64,000 bases of DNA from Oceanobacillus sojae (GCF_900162665.1 NZ_LT727811.1:190063-254062); one strand, 5' to 3'. Positions 43,564 through 52,681 are shown, counted from the stretch's first letter. Translations and numbers: made by a program. Notes: a model not told the origin generated them from the letters alone.

Positions 43564-44631
43564 TTACCCTCCTATCGCCTTTAATGGATCAATTCGCACG
43601 ATGGTCTGTACGGAGATTAATGCTCCAATTACTGACACAGCAATCAGAATGATGCCATAAATAAGCATTTCGATGTAATTAAAGGCTACCGGCACTGCCG
43701 CTGGTAAAAATAAGCCTGTGATTACTGCCAAAGCCAGCCCGATCATAACGCCGGCTAAAGAAAGTAAAAACGTCTGTGCCACTACAGAGCCCGCCAAGTA
43801 TCCGGATGATATCCCCTGCGCCTTCATCACTCCAAAAATACTTATCTTCTGAATAGTAAGCACATAGAGAAAAATTGCCAGTACAACAGCTGATATAATA
43901 AATAAGAAGTAGATCATCAATGTCAGCGTCAAATTTTGTTCTGTATAACCTGGTAAATTTTCTATAAATGTTTCTGTATCGATAACCTGCAGTGCTTCGT
44001 CTACTTCAACGTTATCTAAGCTATCTGCACGAATAACAAAAGCATTAACGGTATTATTATCACCTTCAGCAGTTTCCCCGTATTGAAGGGTCTCCAGTGT
44101 ATCCCGATCCGTGAACAGTACCGGCGCTGCATTAAACCTTGCTTTGTCAGTAAATCCTGCAATTTCCAAGGTTTCATCTGTGGAAGACAAAGAAATCTCA
44201 TCACCGATTTCAAAGCCATCTTCTTTTAATGTGTCATCAGCAATGACTTCCCCTTCATTCACAAAAGTATTTCCTTCCGTAACATTAGGCATGATAAAGG
44301 AATCTGGATCTATTGCAAAAATAAATACATTTTCTTTCTTATCTTCGTTACTGGCAATCGCACTCAACTGAGATAATTCGGTATATTCATCCACGCCGTT
44401 TCCATCAAAATCATCCTTTGACAGGATGGACTGCTGCAGCCGTAAATCGGATTCTTCTGTCAAAATAATTCCGTCTGCTTCCCACTTATCTACAGCTTCC
44501 CGATTTAATTGCTCCAGCCCATTGGCAAGACCGGATAAAAAGAAAACCAGATAAGAGATAAGCACCAGCACACCAATAACCAATGTAAAACGCAGCTTGT
44601 TGTTTTTTATTTCATTCCAGGCTAAAAACAT
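43564..44631 (-). CDS. FtsX-family ABC permease, HrtB-like
   Basis: The 355-residue permease has one N-terminal helix (LVIGVLVLISYLVFFLSGLA), an extracytoplasmic domain of about 190 residues, and three C-terminal helices, the standard FtsX/MacB layout. The opening MFLAWNEIKNNKLRF closely matches HrtB-type permeases. The start is set at the ATG at 44631; longer in-frame starts exist up to 44664. It is the first gene of a two-gene exporter operon. Export of heme or another hydrophobic compound is inferred. Confidence 0.82.
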   Translation of the reverse strand: MFLAWNEIKNNKLRFTLVIGVLVLISYLVFFLSGLANGLEQLNREAVDKWEADGIILTEESDLRLQQSILSKDDFDGNGVDEYTELSQLSAIASNEDKKENVFIFAIDPDSFIMPNVTEGNTFVNEGEVIADDTLKEDGFEIGDEISLSSTDETLEIAGFTDKARFNAAPVLFTDRDTLETLQYGETAEGDNNTVNAFVIRADSLDNVEVDEALQVIDTETFIENLPGYTEQNLTLTLMIYFLFIISAVVLAIFLYVLTIQKISIFGVMKAQGISSGYLAGSVVAQTFLLSLAGVMIGLALAVITGLFLPAAVPVAFNYIEMLIYGIILIAVSVIGALISVQTIVRIDPLKAIGG

Positions 44632-44703
44632 GACTTCACTTCCCTTTGACTTCATTACAAACACTCTTGCTTATTCCCTTTTCAAAGCACTCCTAACCCT
44701 GTG

Positions 44704-45651
44704 TCACAAAAAATTACTTTTATCCTCTGTTAACTCTGTCAGATAACCGATAATTTCATCTTTCTCTTGTGCATCAAGCGCCTCATATAACAGCTGTTCG
44801 ATAAACTCCCAAATATCTTCAAGTCTTCTTTTTAATTGATAAAAAGTGAGAGCATCTTCATTTATATGATAATTTTTATGATATTGCCTATAGACTTTCA
44901 TAAATTTCATAAAATACGGCTCCCCTGTCAGAAAGATCATATCTGCTTCAGCAGGAGCCAGTTTCAAACCTTCCCAATCAATTAACACCAGGTTCTCTGC
45001 CTGTATTATATTCCAATGATGAAGGTCCGTATGACACAGCACCCTGCTTAATGAGGCTGATTTCAGCTTTTCTGAGAGCTCTTCTACATTACAAATCCAT
45101 TTGTTTATACTCTCTTTGTTCTCACGCAGAAATAAATGCAATTCTTCTGGAACATGTTCCTCTTTGTAATTGAGCACCTTTTCTAATTCTCTTATAAAAG
45201 GTACCTCAAAATCTTCTGTCAAACCCTTCGTTGGAAAAGGAATCTCGTCACCAAATGAATGAAGTACAGCAATTATATGTGCCAATGCTTCTGTCTGCCG
45301 CTCTGTTAAATCCCATTCACCTATTGTCTGCCCATCAATAAAAGGATACAGTAAATAGATATTTTCCTCGTCGTCACATTTGTAGTTGCCTTCCTTTGTC
45401 TGCATCGGAACAGGAATTCTGCCTTTTAAATAACTGTTACGTTCTATCCATTCGACTATTGGAACATATTGATCAATCAATGCGGTTAATTTTGGTGTTG
45501 ACGCCCGGCTCTTTTCATATACCTTTAAAAAATAAATAGCATCCTCTGCTTTTATCTTAAAGGCAAGCGAGGCCCATCCTCCTTGTTTTGATTGTATTTG
45601 TACTGGATTAATATCATATTCTGCTTGTAGCATTCCCGTAAATTTATTCAT
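44704..45651 (-). CDS. Aminoglycoside phosphotransferase/kinase-like protein (APH family)
   Basis: The 315-residue protein has the eukaryotic-kinase-like APH fold: a glycine/serine loop SKQGGWASLAFKI near residue 20, catalytic HTDLHHWNI near 206, and metal-binding VLIDWEG near 221. It may phosphorylate a small molecule or antibiotic; the natural substrate cannot be read. ATG at 45651 after AAGAGGT. It lies downstream of def on the same strand with a 32-bp gap, so the xre-def-APH genes may form one operon. Confidence 0.82.
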   Translation of the reverse strand: MNKFTGMLQAEYDINPVQIQSKQGGWASLAFKIKAEDAIYFLKVYEKSRASTPKLTALIDQYVPIVEWIERNSYLKGRIPVPMQTKEGNYKCDDEENIYLLYPFIDGQTIGEWDLTERQTEALAHIIAVLHSFGDEIPFPTKGLTEDFEVPFIRELEKVLNYKEEHVPEELHLFLRENKESINKWICNVEELSEKLKSASLSRVLCHTDLHHWNIIQAENLVLIDWEGLKLAPAEADMIFLTGEPYFMKFMKVYRQYHKNYHINEDALTFYQLKRRLEDIWEFIEQLLYEALDAQEKDEIIGYLTELTEDKSNFL

Positions 45652-45683
45652 TTTCAGACCTCTTTTCTATGAATTCCGGCCAC

Positions 45684-46241
45684 CTATTGCAAATTCAAAA
45701 ATGGTTTTTCTTTATTAATACGGTCAAAAAACATAATTCCATCCAAATGATCCATTTCATGCTGAACCAGAATAGCACTGTATCCTTTAAAGGTATAGGT
45801 ATGCTTCTCTCCATCTACATCAAAGGCCTGCACCTTTATTCTTTCATAGCGCGGCACATGCCCGCGTATTTCCTTATTTACAGATAGACAGCCCTCTCCC
45901 TCCGGAAGGTAGATTGTATTTGCGGAATGGCTGATCAGCTTGGGATTAATCAGCTTTAATTCTATTGTTTCTCCCTTTTCCGTCTGGTAAAGTGCTGCAA
46001 ACATTCTTTTATTCATACCTACTTGATTCGCCGAAAGCCCAGAGCCTGGCCTTAATTTATATTTTTTTGCCAGTTCAGGGTCCTGACTGTTTCTTAAATA
46101 GGCCAGCATACATTCCAGTTCTGTTTTCGTTTCTTCCGTAACAGGTATGGGCACTGGGTCCAGCTGTTTTCTTAAAATAGAAGCTCCCTCTTTTTTAATG
46201 TCTTTCATGGTAATCCGGTACCCTTCATGAAATTTCGTCAT
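45684..46241 (-). CDS. def: Peptide deformylase
   Basis: Def removes the N-formyl group from nascent proteins. All three family motifs are present: motif I as GSGLSANQVG near residue 68 (an unusual version of GxGLAAxQ), motif II EGCLSV near 115 with the metal Cys, and motif III QHEMDHLDG near 158 with the HExxH residues. The 185-residue length fits Gram-positive type 2 enzymes. ATG at 46241 has GAGGTG seven bases upstream and overlaps the end of a small Xre regulator gene by 17 bp. Confidence 0.94.
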   Translation of the reverse strand: MTKFHEGYRITMKDIKKEGASILRKQLDPVPIPVTEETKTELECMLAYLRNSQDPELAKKYKLRPGSGLSANQVGMNKRMFAALYQTEKGETIELKLINPKLISHSANTIYLPEGEGCLSVNKEIRGHVPRYERIKVQAFDVDGEKHTYTFKGYSAILVQHEMDHLDGIMFFDRINKEKPFLNLQ

Positions 46242-46425
46242 AAATAAACACCTCTTCCAGATTTTTATCCAGTGCTCTGGATATTTTAAAAGCCAGCTCT
46301 AAGGTGGGATCATATTTATCATTTTCAACACAGTTAATTGTTTGTCTGGAGACGCCGCAAAGATGAGCCAGCTTTGCTTGCGTTATATTTGATTGTTTCC
46401 TTATTTTTTTGATAACATTTTTCAA
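46225..46425 (-). CDS. Small Xre-family HTH transcriptional regulator
   Basis: The 66-residue protein is essentially one Xre/Cro helix-turn-helix domain: TQAKLAHLCGVSRQTINCVE is the HTH, followed by PTLELAFKISRALDKNLEEVF, typical of YozG-like proteins. The TTG at 46425 is eight bases after AAAGGAG and gives the usual MKNVIKKIRKQ opening; the open frame continues upstream without a better site. It is first in a probable xre-def-kinase operon with its own operators upstream. Confidence 0.88.
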   Translation of the reverse strand: MKNVIKKIRKQSNITQAKLAHLCGVSRQTINCVENDKYDPTLELAFKISRALDKNLEEVFIYDEIS

Positions 46426-46440
46426 TATCGAAGCTCCTTT

Positions 46441-46501
46441 TGTCAAAAGCATTTGACATAATAGTAGCATTACCCCTTAGAAATGTCCAAAACTTTGGAC
46501 A
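46441..46501 (-). promoter_or_regulatory. Promoter and twin palindromic operators of the xre-def operon
   Basis: TGTCAAA, four bases, TTTGACA lies at 46441-46458 and TGTCCAAA, AC, TTTGGACA at 46484-46501. On the minus strand TTGGAC and TACTAT, 18 bp apart, form a promoter with the -35 in the second palindrome and the first palindrome just after the -10. The likeliest binder is the Xre protein itself, giving autoregulation. Confidence 0.65.
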
Positions 46502-46679
46502 TCATAAAATATGCTTTCCCTTTTAGTACATACTAAAGTTAAGAAGGATATGCGCCTCCTCTTTGTTTTATGCTGTAAAAATTTCCGGAGCTGTATGTAT
46601 CTCCTTCTAATTAAAAGTGTTATCATAGTATATGTTTTCAGAAATACAAATAGGAAACCCTATTTTTGGAGTGATTACA

Positions 46680-47783
46680 TTGAAGGCATGGTTAAAAAAT
46701 CGGACAAAGACTCAAGTTATTACCGTCTGTTTATTACTGATCGGTTTTATAGCGTCCATGATTTTTATCAATAACAATTATGAATTATATGATAGAACGA
46801 TTGTTCAAATAACCGATGTGCAGGAAATAAACAGAGAAGATCAGGTAGATACACATGGAAATGAAGACGAGCATGTCACACAGCATATCGTTGGAGAAAT
46901 AAAAAATGGATCTGGCAAAGGGGAACTGACTGAATTTGACAATGAATATATCCAGTCCCTGGCGCTAGACTATGAATTGGCTGCAGGAGACGAGATTTTT
47001 CTTGCTCAGGATGGCGAGGCCACCGGCGATATCAAACGGGATAAATATTTCGTATTTGTAGCATGGATATTCCTGGCTATTTTATTAGCTGTCGGTAAAT
47101 CCAGAGGAGCTTTATCTGCGCTCAGTCTGCTTGTCAATGCAGTTATCTTATCCATTGCATTAGATATCTATATTCAAAATCCTAGTATCAGCCTGTCGCT
47201 CATTACACTAGGCAGTATTATCATTTTTACCGTGCTGTCTTTACTGATGGCAACGGGATTCAATGAAAAGACCTATACAGCGATTCTTACGACACTTATT
47301 GCTACAGGAGTGTCCCTGGTCATTGCTTATGTGGCACTTCATTTCACCTCAGAACAGGGATTACGCTATGAAGAGATGGCCTTCTTAACCCGGAATCCGC
47401 AAACCATCTTTATGGCCGGGCTGTTAATTGGCTCATTAGGGGCTGTTATGGATGTTGCTATTACCTTATCTGCTTCTATGTTTGAAATGTATGAGAAAAA
47501 TAATCATATCCGTATAGAAACATTGAAAAAAGCCGGATATGAGGTGGGTAAGGATATTATGGGCACGATGACAAACATTCTATTTTTTGCATATGTCAGC
47601 GGATCGATTCCGATGCTGTTAATTTATTTTAAAAATGCGGCACCATTCGGATTTACCGTATCTATGAACCTTTCCCTCGAATTAGCACGTGCTTTAGTCG
47701 GCGGGATTGGTATCGTCCTGACTATTCCTATAGCTGTATATATATCTATTTTCTTCATCCGCAGAAAGCAGGCGAAATTATGA
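46680..47783 (+). CDS. YibE/F-family membrane protein (first of pair)
   Basis: The 367-residue protein has an N-terminal helix, an extracytoplasmic domain of about 110 residues (FDNEYIQSLALDYELAAGDE), and about seven further helices, the COG5438 YibE/F layout. The likely start is the TTG at 46680, six bases after GGAGTGA; an ATG at 46632 lacks a ribosome site. Its stop overlaps the next gene by four bases. The family function is not established; export or sensing is conjecture. Confidence 0.85.
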   Translation: MKAWLKNRTKTQVITVCLLLIGFIASMIFINNNYELYDRTIVQITDVQEINREDQVDTHGNEDEHVTQHIVGEIKNGSGKGELTEFDNEYIQSLALDYELAAGDEIFLAQDGEATGDIKRDKYFVFVAWIFLAILLAVGKSRGALSALSLLVNAVILSIALDIYIQNPSISLSLITLGSIIIFTVLSLLMATGFNEKTYTAILTTLIATGVSLVIAYVALHFTSEQGLRYEEMAFLTRNPQTIFMAGLLIGSLGAVMDVAITLSASMFEMYEKNNHIRIETLKKAGYEVGKDIMGTMTNILFFAYVSGSIPMLLIYFKNAAPFGFTVSMNLSLELARALVGGIGIVLTIPIAVYISIFFIRRKQAKL

Positions 47784-48562
47784 ATGTACTTGTATTACTG
47801 GCAATCGTATTATTTGCACTAATGGCTTGGGTCGGCGGTCTCAAAGGAGTCCGGTCCTTTATTGCACTCTTTATTAACTTTCTCATTGTTCTGATGGCGG
47901 TTTTCGTCATGAATGACCCGTCCGGAAACCCGATTATTATTGCGCTTATCGCATGCGGTTTTATCAGTGCGGTCAGCCTCTTCTTCATTAATCGGGTAAA
48001 TAATAAAACGATGCTCGCTTTTTTAGCGACGATAGCAACGACGGTTATCTTAATCTTTTTCATTATTATTCTGACCGAACAATCAATGATTTACGGACTC
48101 GGAGAAGAAGAATCTGGCGAAATAACCACGTTCAATGTGCATATCGGACTTAATTTTGTACAAATCGCTACAGCAGTTATTCTGATGAGTACCATTGGAG
48201 CAATTGTGGATACGGCCATTTCTATTACGTCTCCAATGCGTGAAATTTATGAGCAGAATCCGGAGATTTCCAGAAAAGATTTATTTTTAGCGGGTATCCG
48301 GATCGGCAGAGATATCTTAGGAACAAGTACAAATACATTGTTCTTTGCTTTTTTCGGCGGTTATATGGGGTTGTTAATCTGGTTTAAGGATTTGGATTAC
48401 TCCATAGGTGATATTATTAATGCGAAAGTATTTAATGATGAATTGCTGACCATCTTTATTTCCGGTGTCGGAATTGCTCTGGTTATTCCAATAGCTGCTC
48501 TGATGAGTGCGTATTATTTGAAGAAAAAAAAGAAAAATGTTGCATTAGAGGACAATAAGTAG
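47780..48562 (+). CDS. YibE/F-family membrane protein (second of pair)
   Basis: The 260-residue protein has about seven helices and shares with its upstream partner the repeated block STIGAIVDTAISITSPMREI (upstream: SLGAVMDVAITLSASMFEM) and GRDILGTSTNTLFFAF, indicating that the two arose from a common ancestor. It is translationally coupled by an ATGA overlap and ends in a Lys-rich tail. A terminator follows. Confidence 0.87.
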   Translation: MNVLVLLAIVLFALMAWVGGLKGVRSFIALFINFLIVLMAVFVMNDPSGNPIIIALIACGFISAVSLFFINRVNNKTMLAFLATIATTVILIFFIIILTEQSMIYGLGEEESGEITTFNVHIGLNFVQIATAVILMSTIGAIVDTAISITSPMREIYEQNPEISRKDLFLAGIRIGRDILGTSTNTLFFAFFGGYMGLLIWFKDLDYSIGDIINAKVFNDELLTIFISGVGIALVIPIAALMSAYYLKKKKKNVALEDNK

Positions 48563-48586
48563 ATAAAAACGGATATCATCCAGTCA

Positions 48587-48630
48587 TAAGGGGTCTGAAA
48601 CGATGCGGAATCATCATTTCAGACCCCTTA
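48587..48630 (+). terminator. Terminator of the YibE/F pair
   Basis: TAAGGGGTCTGAAA and TTTCAGACCCCTTA pair perfectly with an inner ATGAT-like stem. The T-run after it is short. Confidence 0.7.
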
Positions 48631-48724
48631 CATAATTTTATTCTATCTATCATTTAGCCCGCTCCCTAAAGTCATTGACTTTTCATATATTTCATATTAA
48701 GATATAACAACAGTTACATAAGAA

Positions 48725-48842
48725 CTCTTATTGAGAGTGGCGGAGGGACTGGCCCGACGAAGCCCGGCAACCTTTCTAGAATTCGTTCTAAAAAAGGTGC
48801 TAAATCCTGCAAAGTGCATTTTGTACTTTGGAAAATAAGAGA
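48725..48842 (+). promoter_or_regulatory. SAM-I (S-box) riboswitch
   Basis: The core elements appear in order: CTTATTGAGAGTGGCGGAGG, GACTGGCCCGACGAAGCCCG, GCAACC, an AAGGTGCTAAATCCTGC block and GAAAATAAGAGAG closing P1. A separate terminator follows at 48868. High S-adenosylmethionine should switch the downstream genes off. Confidence 0.95.
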
Positions 48843-48867
48843 GGACGTTTAGCGAATAAACTTTTTT

Positions 48868-48898
48868 AACCTCTCTAGAACAAATAGAGAGGTTTTTT
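48868..48898 (+). terminator. Expression-platform terminator of the SAM riboswitch
   Basis: AACCTCTCTA and TAGAGAGGTT with a 7-base loop, followed by TTTT. The upstream arm can compete with the riboswitch anti-terminator. Confidence 0.85.
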
Positions 48899-48907
48899 AT
48901 GTAGCAC

Positions 48908-48975
48908 TTAAAGAGGATGTTCAAAAGGTATCAATAAACATAACACGGCGCATTTTTCCGTAGTTTTTGAACGTT
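48908..48975. repeat. Internally deleted family III MITE between riboswitch and gene
   Basis: GGATGTTCAAAAGGTATC and AACACGGCGCATTTTTCCG match the inverted right end of the 42.6-kb element, and GTTTTTGAACG closes it. The insertion lies in the untranslated leader after the S-box terminator and before the dehydrogenase ribosome site. Confidence 0.65.
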
Positions 48976-49009
48976 CATTTAAAGTTATTTTTAAAGGAGA
49001 TATCTGATC

Positions 49010-50110
49010 ATGCAAATAGCTACAGTAAAGGGATCACCCGGCCATTATCAAATTGGTGAAGGTGCTCTGAAACACCTTGCAGAACACTTGAATGATCTGC
49101 ATGTGGAACGAATTGCAGTTGTTGCCGGCAGAACTGCCTGGGAGAAGGCAAAACCATATCTTCCGGCTGCAATTACGGATAACATAAAAGAGAAGGATAT
49201 ACATTTTGCAGATGGGCATTGTACTGTTGAACGGACCAATCGTCTTGCAAAGCTTTATCAGGAACAGCAAATCGACGCTGTCATTGGCATTGGCGGCGGA
49301 ACAGCTCTGGACATAGCAAAAGCGGCAGCTATCCATGCACAAATAAAAAGTATTCTAATCCCAACCATTGCAGCAACCTGTGCAGCTTGGACCCCGTTAA
49401 GTGTTTTCTATCAGGAAGACGGAGCGCATTCTCATTATACAGAATTTCCTGAGGCCAATACATTGGTAATAGTGGAACCGGCAATTATTGCAGAGGCTCC
49501 TGTAAAATATTTAAAAGCAGGGATTGGCGATACGCTGGCAAAATTCTATGAAGCCCGCTCTTTAGTAGAAGCCTTCTATCCTGCAGGTACGCTTCCCGTC
49601 TGGCTGCAAATCTCTCAATTCGCAGCCCGTTCCTGTAAAGATATTTTGCTGGCTGACAGTGAATCAGCAATTAAAGCTTGTGAAAATAATCAGGCAACGG
49701 ATGCACTTATTCGCGTTATCGAAGCTATTATTGCAACAGGTGGTATGGTCGGAGGCTTTGGAGGGAAAGCTGGACGTATTGCCGGTGCACATTCCATTCA
49801 TAACGGTTTAACAGCAGCGCCGCAAATTGCGGATTCCCTCCATGGCGAAATCGTATCCTACGGCATTTTGGTGCAGCTTGTCATAGAACAGGATACAGAA
49901 GAGCTTCATAAGCTCTTGAATTATTATGAAGCATGGGGCTTCCCGACAAGCTTGGCAGACTTCTCGATACAGACAGATGATCAGAGGCTGCTGGACGCTA
50001 TTGCGAAAAAAGTGACCCGTGCAGAGGAATCTATCCATTTAATGAAGGAAGAAATCAATGCAGAAAAAGTGATTCGTGCCTTCTTACAGCTTGAAGACGA
50101 TTCAAAATAA
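49010..50110 (+). CDS. Iron-containing alcohol dehydrogenase family protein, HcxA/GldA-like
   Basis: The 366-residue protein has the NAD-binding GIGGGTALDIAKA near residue 95 and the metal ligands Asp in GIGDTLAKFYEA, His in GAHSIHNGL and His in DSLHGEIVSYG. Family members include glycerol dehydrogenase and hydroxycarboxylate dehydrogenase HcxA (YbdH), which reduces 2-oxo acids including the methionine keto acid. Control by a SAM riboswitch makes a methionine-related 2-oxo or hydroxy acid the most plausible substrate; that is inference. ATG at 49010 with AAAGGAGATAT. It is followed by metQ after 23 bp. Confidence 0.85.
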   Translation: MQIATVKGSPGHYQIGEGALKHLAEHLNDLHVERIAVVAGRTAWEKAKPYLPAAITDNIKEKDIHFADGHCTVERTNRLAKLYQEQQIDAVIGIGGGTALDIAKAAAIHAQIKSILIPTIAATCAAWTPLSVFYQEDGAHSHYTEFPEANTLVIVEPAIIAEAPVKYLKAGIGDTLAKFYEARSLVEAFYPAGTLPVWLQISQFAARSCKDILLADSESAIKACENNQATDALIRVIEAIIATGGMVGGFGGKAGRIAGAHSIHNGLTAAPQIADSLHGEIVSYGILVQLVIEQDTEELHKLLNYYEAWGFPTSLADFSIQTDDQRLLDAIAKKVTRAEESIHLMKEEINAEKVIRAFLQLEDDSK

Positions 50111-50133
50111 AAATGAAAGTAGGAAAATCCATC

Positions 50134-50949
50134 ATGAAGAAATATTTACTTAGTATTACAGCTCTATTACTTATTTTTCTCGCTGCCTGTGGCGGAGATG
50201 ACGAAAGCGGCAGTGAATCAGACTTGCTTGAGGACGGTGTGCTGAAAGTTGGTGTCACAGCCGGCCCGCATGAAGAAATTGTTGAAAAAATAGCTGAAAT
50301 TGCGGCTGAAGATGATTTGGAAATTGAGCCAGTTGTTTTTAGTGATTATGTCATGCCGAACGTTTCATTGGACGAAGGCGATATTGATATCAGCAGCTTC
50401 CAAACAGAGCCTTTTATGGACGCGATGGTTGAAGAAAGAGGATTAGATATTGTTAAAGTAGCAGATACTGTCACTTTCCCGATGGGGGTTTATTCCGAAT
50501 CTGTTGATTCGCTTGAAGATATTCCAGATGGTGCAACATTAGGTCTTCCCGGAGACCCTACCAACAGCGGACGTGCTTTATTATTATTTGAACAAGCCGG
50601 ACTTATCACATTAGAAGAAGGCTTAGGTGTTAACGCAACAGTAAATGATGTTGTTGAAAACCCTAAAAATCTTGAGCTGCTTGAATTAGATTCTGCGCAA
50701 ATTCCAAGACAGCTTGGTGAAGTAGATGCAGCGGCAATTAATTCTAATTTTGCCATTGAAGCTGACCTTTCTCCTAAGGATGATTCTATTTTTATCGAGC
50801 AGGACTCTACCTTTGTTAACTTAATTGCAGCTCGTACAGAAAATAAGGATGATGAAGTAGTTCAGCAATTTATTGATCTTTACCACACAGATGAAGTGAA
50901 AGAATTTATTGAAGAGAACTTCAACGGCTCTGTCGTTCCAGGGTGGTAA
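50134..50949 (+). CDS. metQ: Methionine-binding lipoprotein MetQ (NlpA family)
   Basis: The 271-residue lipoprotein has a signal ending IFLAAC (Cys near residue 19), then LKVGVTAGPHEEI, SSFQTEPFMDAM, GLPGDPTNSGRALLLFEQAGLI-like ligand loops and NSNFAIEADLSP, all characteristic of MetQ. It binds methionine or its analogues outside the cell. The ATG at 50134 has GTAGGA upstream. The metN and metP partners are not adjacent, so it relies on genes elsewhere or is a spare receptor. It shares the SAM-riboswitch transcript with the dehydrogenase. Confidence 0.9.
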   Translation: MKKYLLSITALLLIFLAACGGDDESGSESDLLEDGVLKVGVTAGPHEEIVEKIAEIAAEDDLEIEPVVFSDYVMPNVSLDEGDIDISSFQTEPFMDAMVEERGLDIVKVADTVTFPMGVYSESVDSLEDIPDGATLGLPGDPTNSGRALLLFEQAGLITLEEGLGVNATVNDVVENPKNLELLELDSAQIPRQLGEVDAAAINSNFAIEADLSPKDDSIFIEQDSTFVNLIAARTENKDDEVVQQFIDLYHTDEVKEFIEENFNGSVVPGW

Positions 50950-51033
50950 AATCAAATAATTCAAATAAACAGAAGCCTGGTTATCCCTATATAATCAGGC
51001 TTTAAAGTATAGTAGGAAAAGGGAGAACATCTT

Positions 51034-52632
51034 ATGAGAATACAGAAAAAAATATATGTACTTGTATTTATAGCTTTATTGAGCTTAGTCCTTGCTGCTT
51101 GTGCCAGTGAACCAGATAATACGAATGAATCTGGCAGCAATGATTCAGAAGGAGGTACACCCGGCGGTGATTTAACGATTACTACTCCAGCAGATGCTGT
51201 ATCACTTGATCCGGCTGCTTCCAATGACACCCCATCCAGTGATGTACAGCGAAATATTTTTGAAACACTTGTTACCCAGGATGAAAATATGGAAGTTCAG
51301 CCTTTGCTTGCAGAGGAATGGGAACAAATTGACGATACTACATGGGAATTCAAGCTGCGTCAGGATGTCAAATTCCATGACGGCTCTAATTTTAACGCAG
51401 ACGTTGTAAAAGCAAATATTGACCGTACGCTTGATCCGGAAGTAGGATCTCCACGCGCAATTATGTACAATATGATTTCTGAAGTGGAAGTAGTCGATGA
51501 TTACACAGTTCATTTTAAAACAGAATATCCTTTCGCTGCATTACCCGCTCACCTTGCCCATCCAGGCGGAGTGATGATTTCAAAAGATCAAATTGATGAG
51601 GACTACGCAGCTATGGAGGATGGAGAAGATGCAGGAAGTGTTATCAGTGTGAATCCGCAGGGAACCGGCCCTTTCAAATACGATGAATGGCAGCCAGGTC
51701 AATATGTACGCTTGGTAAATAATGAAGACTACTGGGGTGAGCCGGCATTGCTCGATTCGGTAACCTTTAAAGTAGTTACAGAGGATTTAACCCGTATTGC
51801 AGAGCTGCAGACCGGAGACTCTCAGGTTGCGAATTCCTTAAGCCCGTCTGATGTAGCTCAAATTGAAGGTTCTGATCATCTATCCGTTCAGGCTCAGGAC
51901 AGTCTGGCACTATCCTATTTAGGGTTTAACATGGAGAAGGAACCTTTTGATGATGTGCGCGTCCGTCAGGCAATAGCCAAAGCAATTGATAAAGAAGAAA
52001 TTCTTTCCGGTATTTATGATGATATCGGAATCCCTGCACATACTCCAATTGCACCAAGTGTGTTTGGTTACAGTGAGGATGTAAAGGATCATGAATATAA
52101 TGTGGAAGAAGCGAAAGAATTACTGGCTGAAGCAGGCCTGGAAAATGGATTCTCCACAACGATTTGGACAAATGATGACCGGCAGCGCATTGATACAGCA
52201 ACAAATATTCAGGCACAGCTGAAAGAAATTGGTATTAATGCTGAAGTAAGAACGATGGAATGGGGCTCCATGCTTGAACAGACTGCTAATGGCGAGCACG
52301 ATATGTTTGTCTTTGGCTGGACAACCGTTACCGGCGATGCAGATAATGGCTTATATCCTTTATTCCATTCAGATAATCTGGGTGAATCAGGAAATAGAAC
52401 TTTTACAGTTGATCCGGAGCTCGATGATTTATTAGACCGGGCCCGCCAGGAAGGCGATCCTGATGAACGATTAGAGCTCTACCGCCAAACACAGGAATTA
52501 CTGGCTGAAATTACGCCAATGGTTTATATTCACCATCAGCAATATTTATTAGGTGTTGATGACAGCGTAAAAGGATTGACGCAATCACCGACACAGCTGT
52601 TAAATTTAAAAGAAGTATCTATTGAACAATAA
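51034..52632 (+). CDS. Peptide/nickel-type ABC transporter substrate-binding lipoprotein (SBP family 5)
   Basis: The 532-residue protein has a lipobox SLVLAACAS, a Gly/Ser/Asn/Glu linker, the family 5 signature LLAEEWEQIDDTTWEFKLR followed by DVKFHDGSNFNADVV near residue 110, and the C-terminal VYIHHQQYLLG. It would bind an oligopeptide or glutathione-like ligand. No permease or ATPase accompanies it. A weak hairpin (AAGCCTGG/CAGGCTT near 50973) separates it from metQ by 85 bp, so it may be partly co-transcribed under the SAM switch. Confidence 0.9.
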   Translation: MRIQKKIYVLVFIALLSLVLAACASEPDNTNESGSNDSEGGTPGGDLTITTPADAVSLDPAASNDTPSSDVQRNIFETLVTQDENMEVQPLLAEEWEQIDDTTWEFKLRQDVKFHDGSNFNADVVKANIDRTLDPEVGSPRAIMYNMISEVEVVDDYTVHFKTEYPFAALPAHLAHPGGVMISKDQIDEDYAAMEDGEDAGSVISVNPQGTGPFKYDEWQPGQYVRLVNNEDYWGEPALLDSVTFKVVTEDLTRIAELQTGDSQVANSLSPSDVAQIEGSDHLSVQAQDSLALSYLGFNMEKEPFDDVRVRQAIAKAIDKEEILSGIYDDIGIPAHTPIAPSVFGYSEDVKDHEYNVEEAKELLAEAGLENGFSTTIWTNDDRQRIDTATNIQAQLKEIGINAEVRTMEWGSMLEQTANGEHDMFVFGWTTVTGDADNGLYPLFHSDNLGESGNRTFTVDPELDDLLDRARQEGDPDERLELYRQTQELLAEITPMVYIHHQQYLLGVDDSVKGLTQSPTQLLNLKEVSIEQ

Positions 52633-52640
52633 AAAGAATC

Positions 52641-52681
52641 CCCCCTTGCCCTATATTTTAAAAGGCAAAGGGAGTTTTTTT
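52641..52681 (+). terminator. Terminator after the peptide-binding protein gene
   Basis: CCCCCTTGCC and GGCAAAGGG with a 13-base loop, then GTTTTTTT. Confidence 0.85.
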
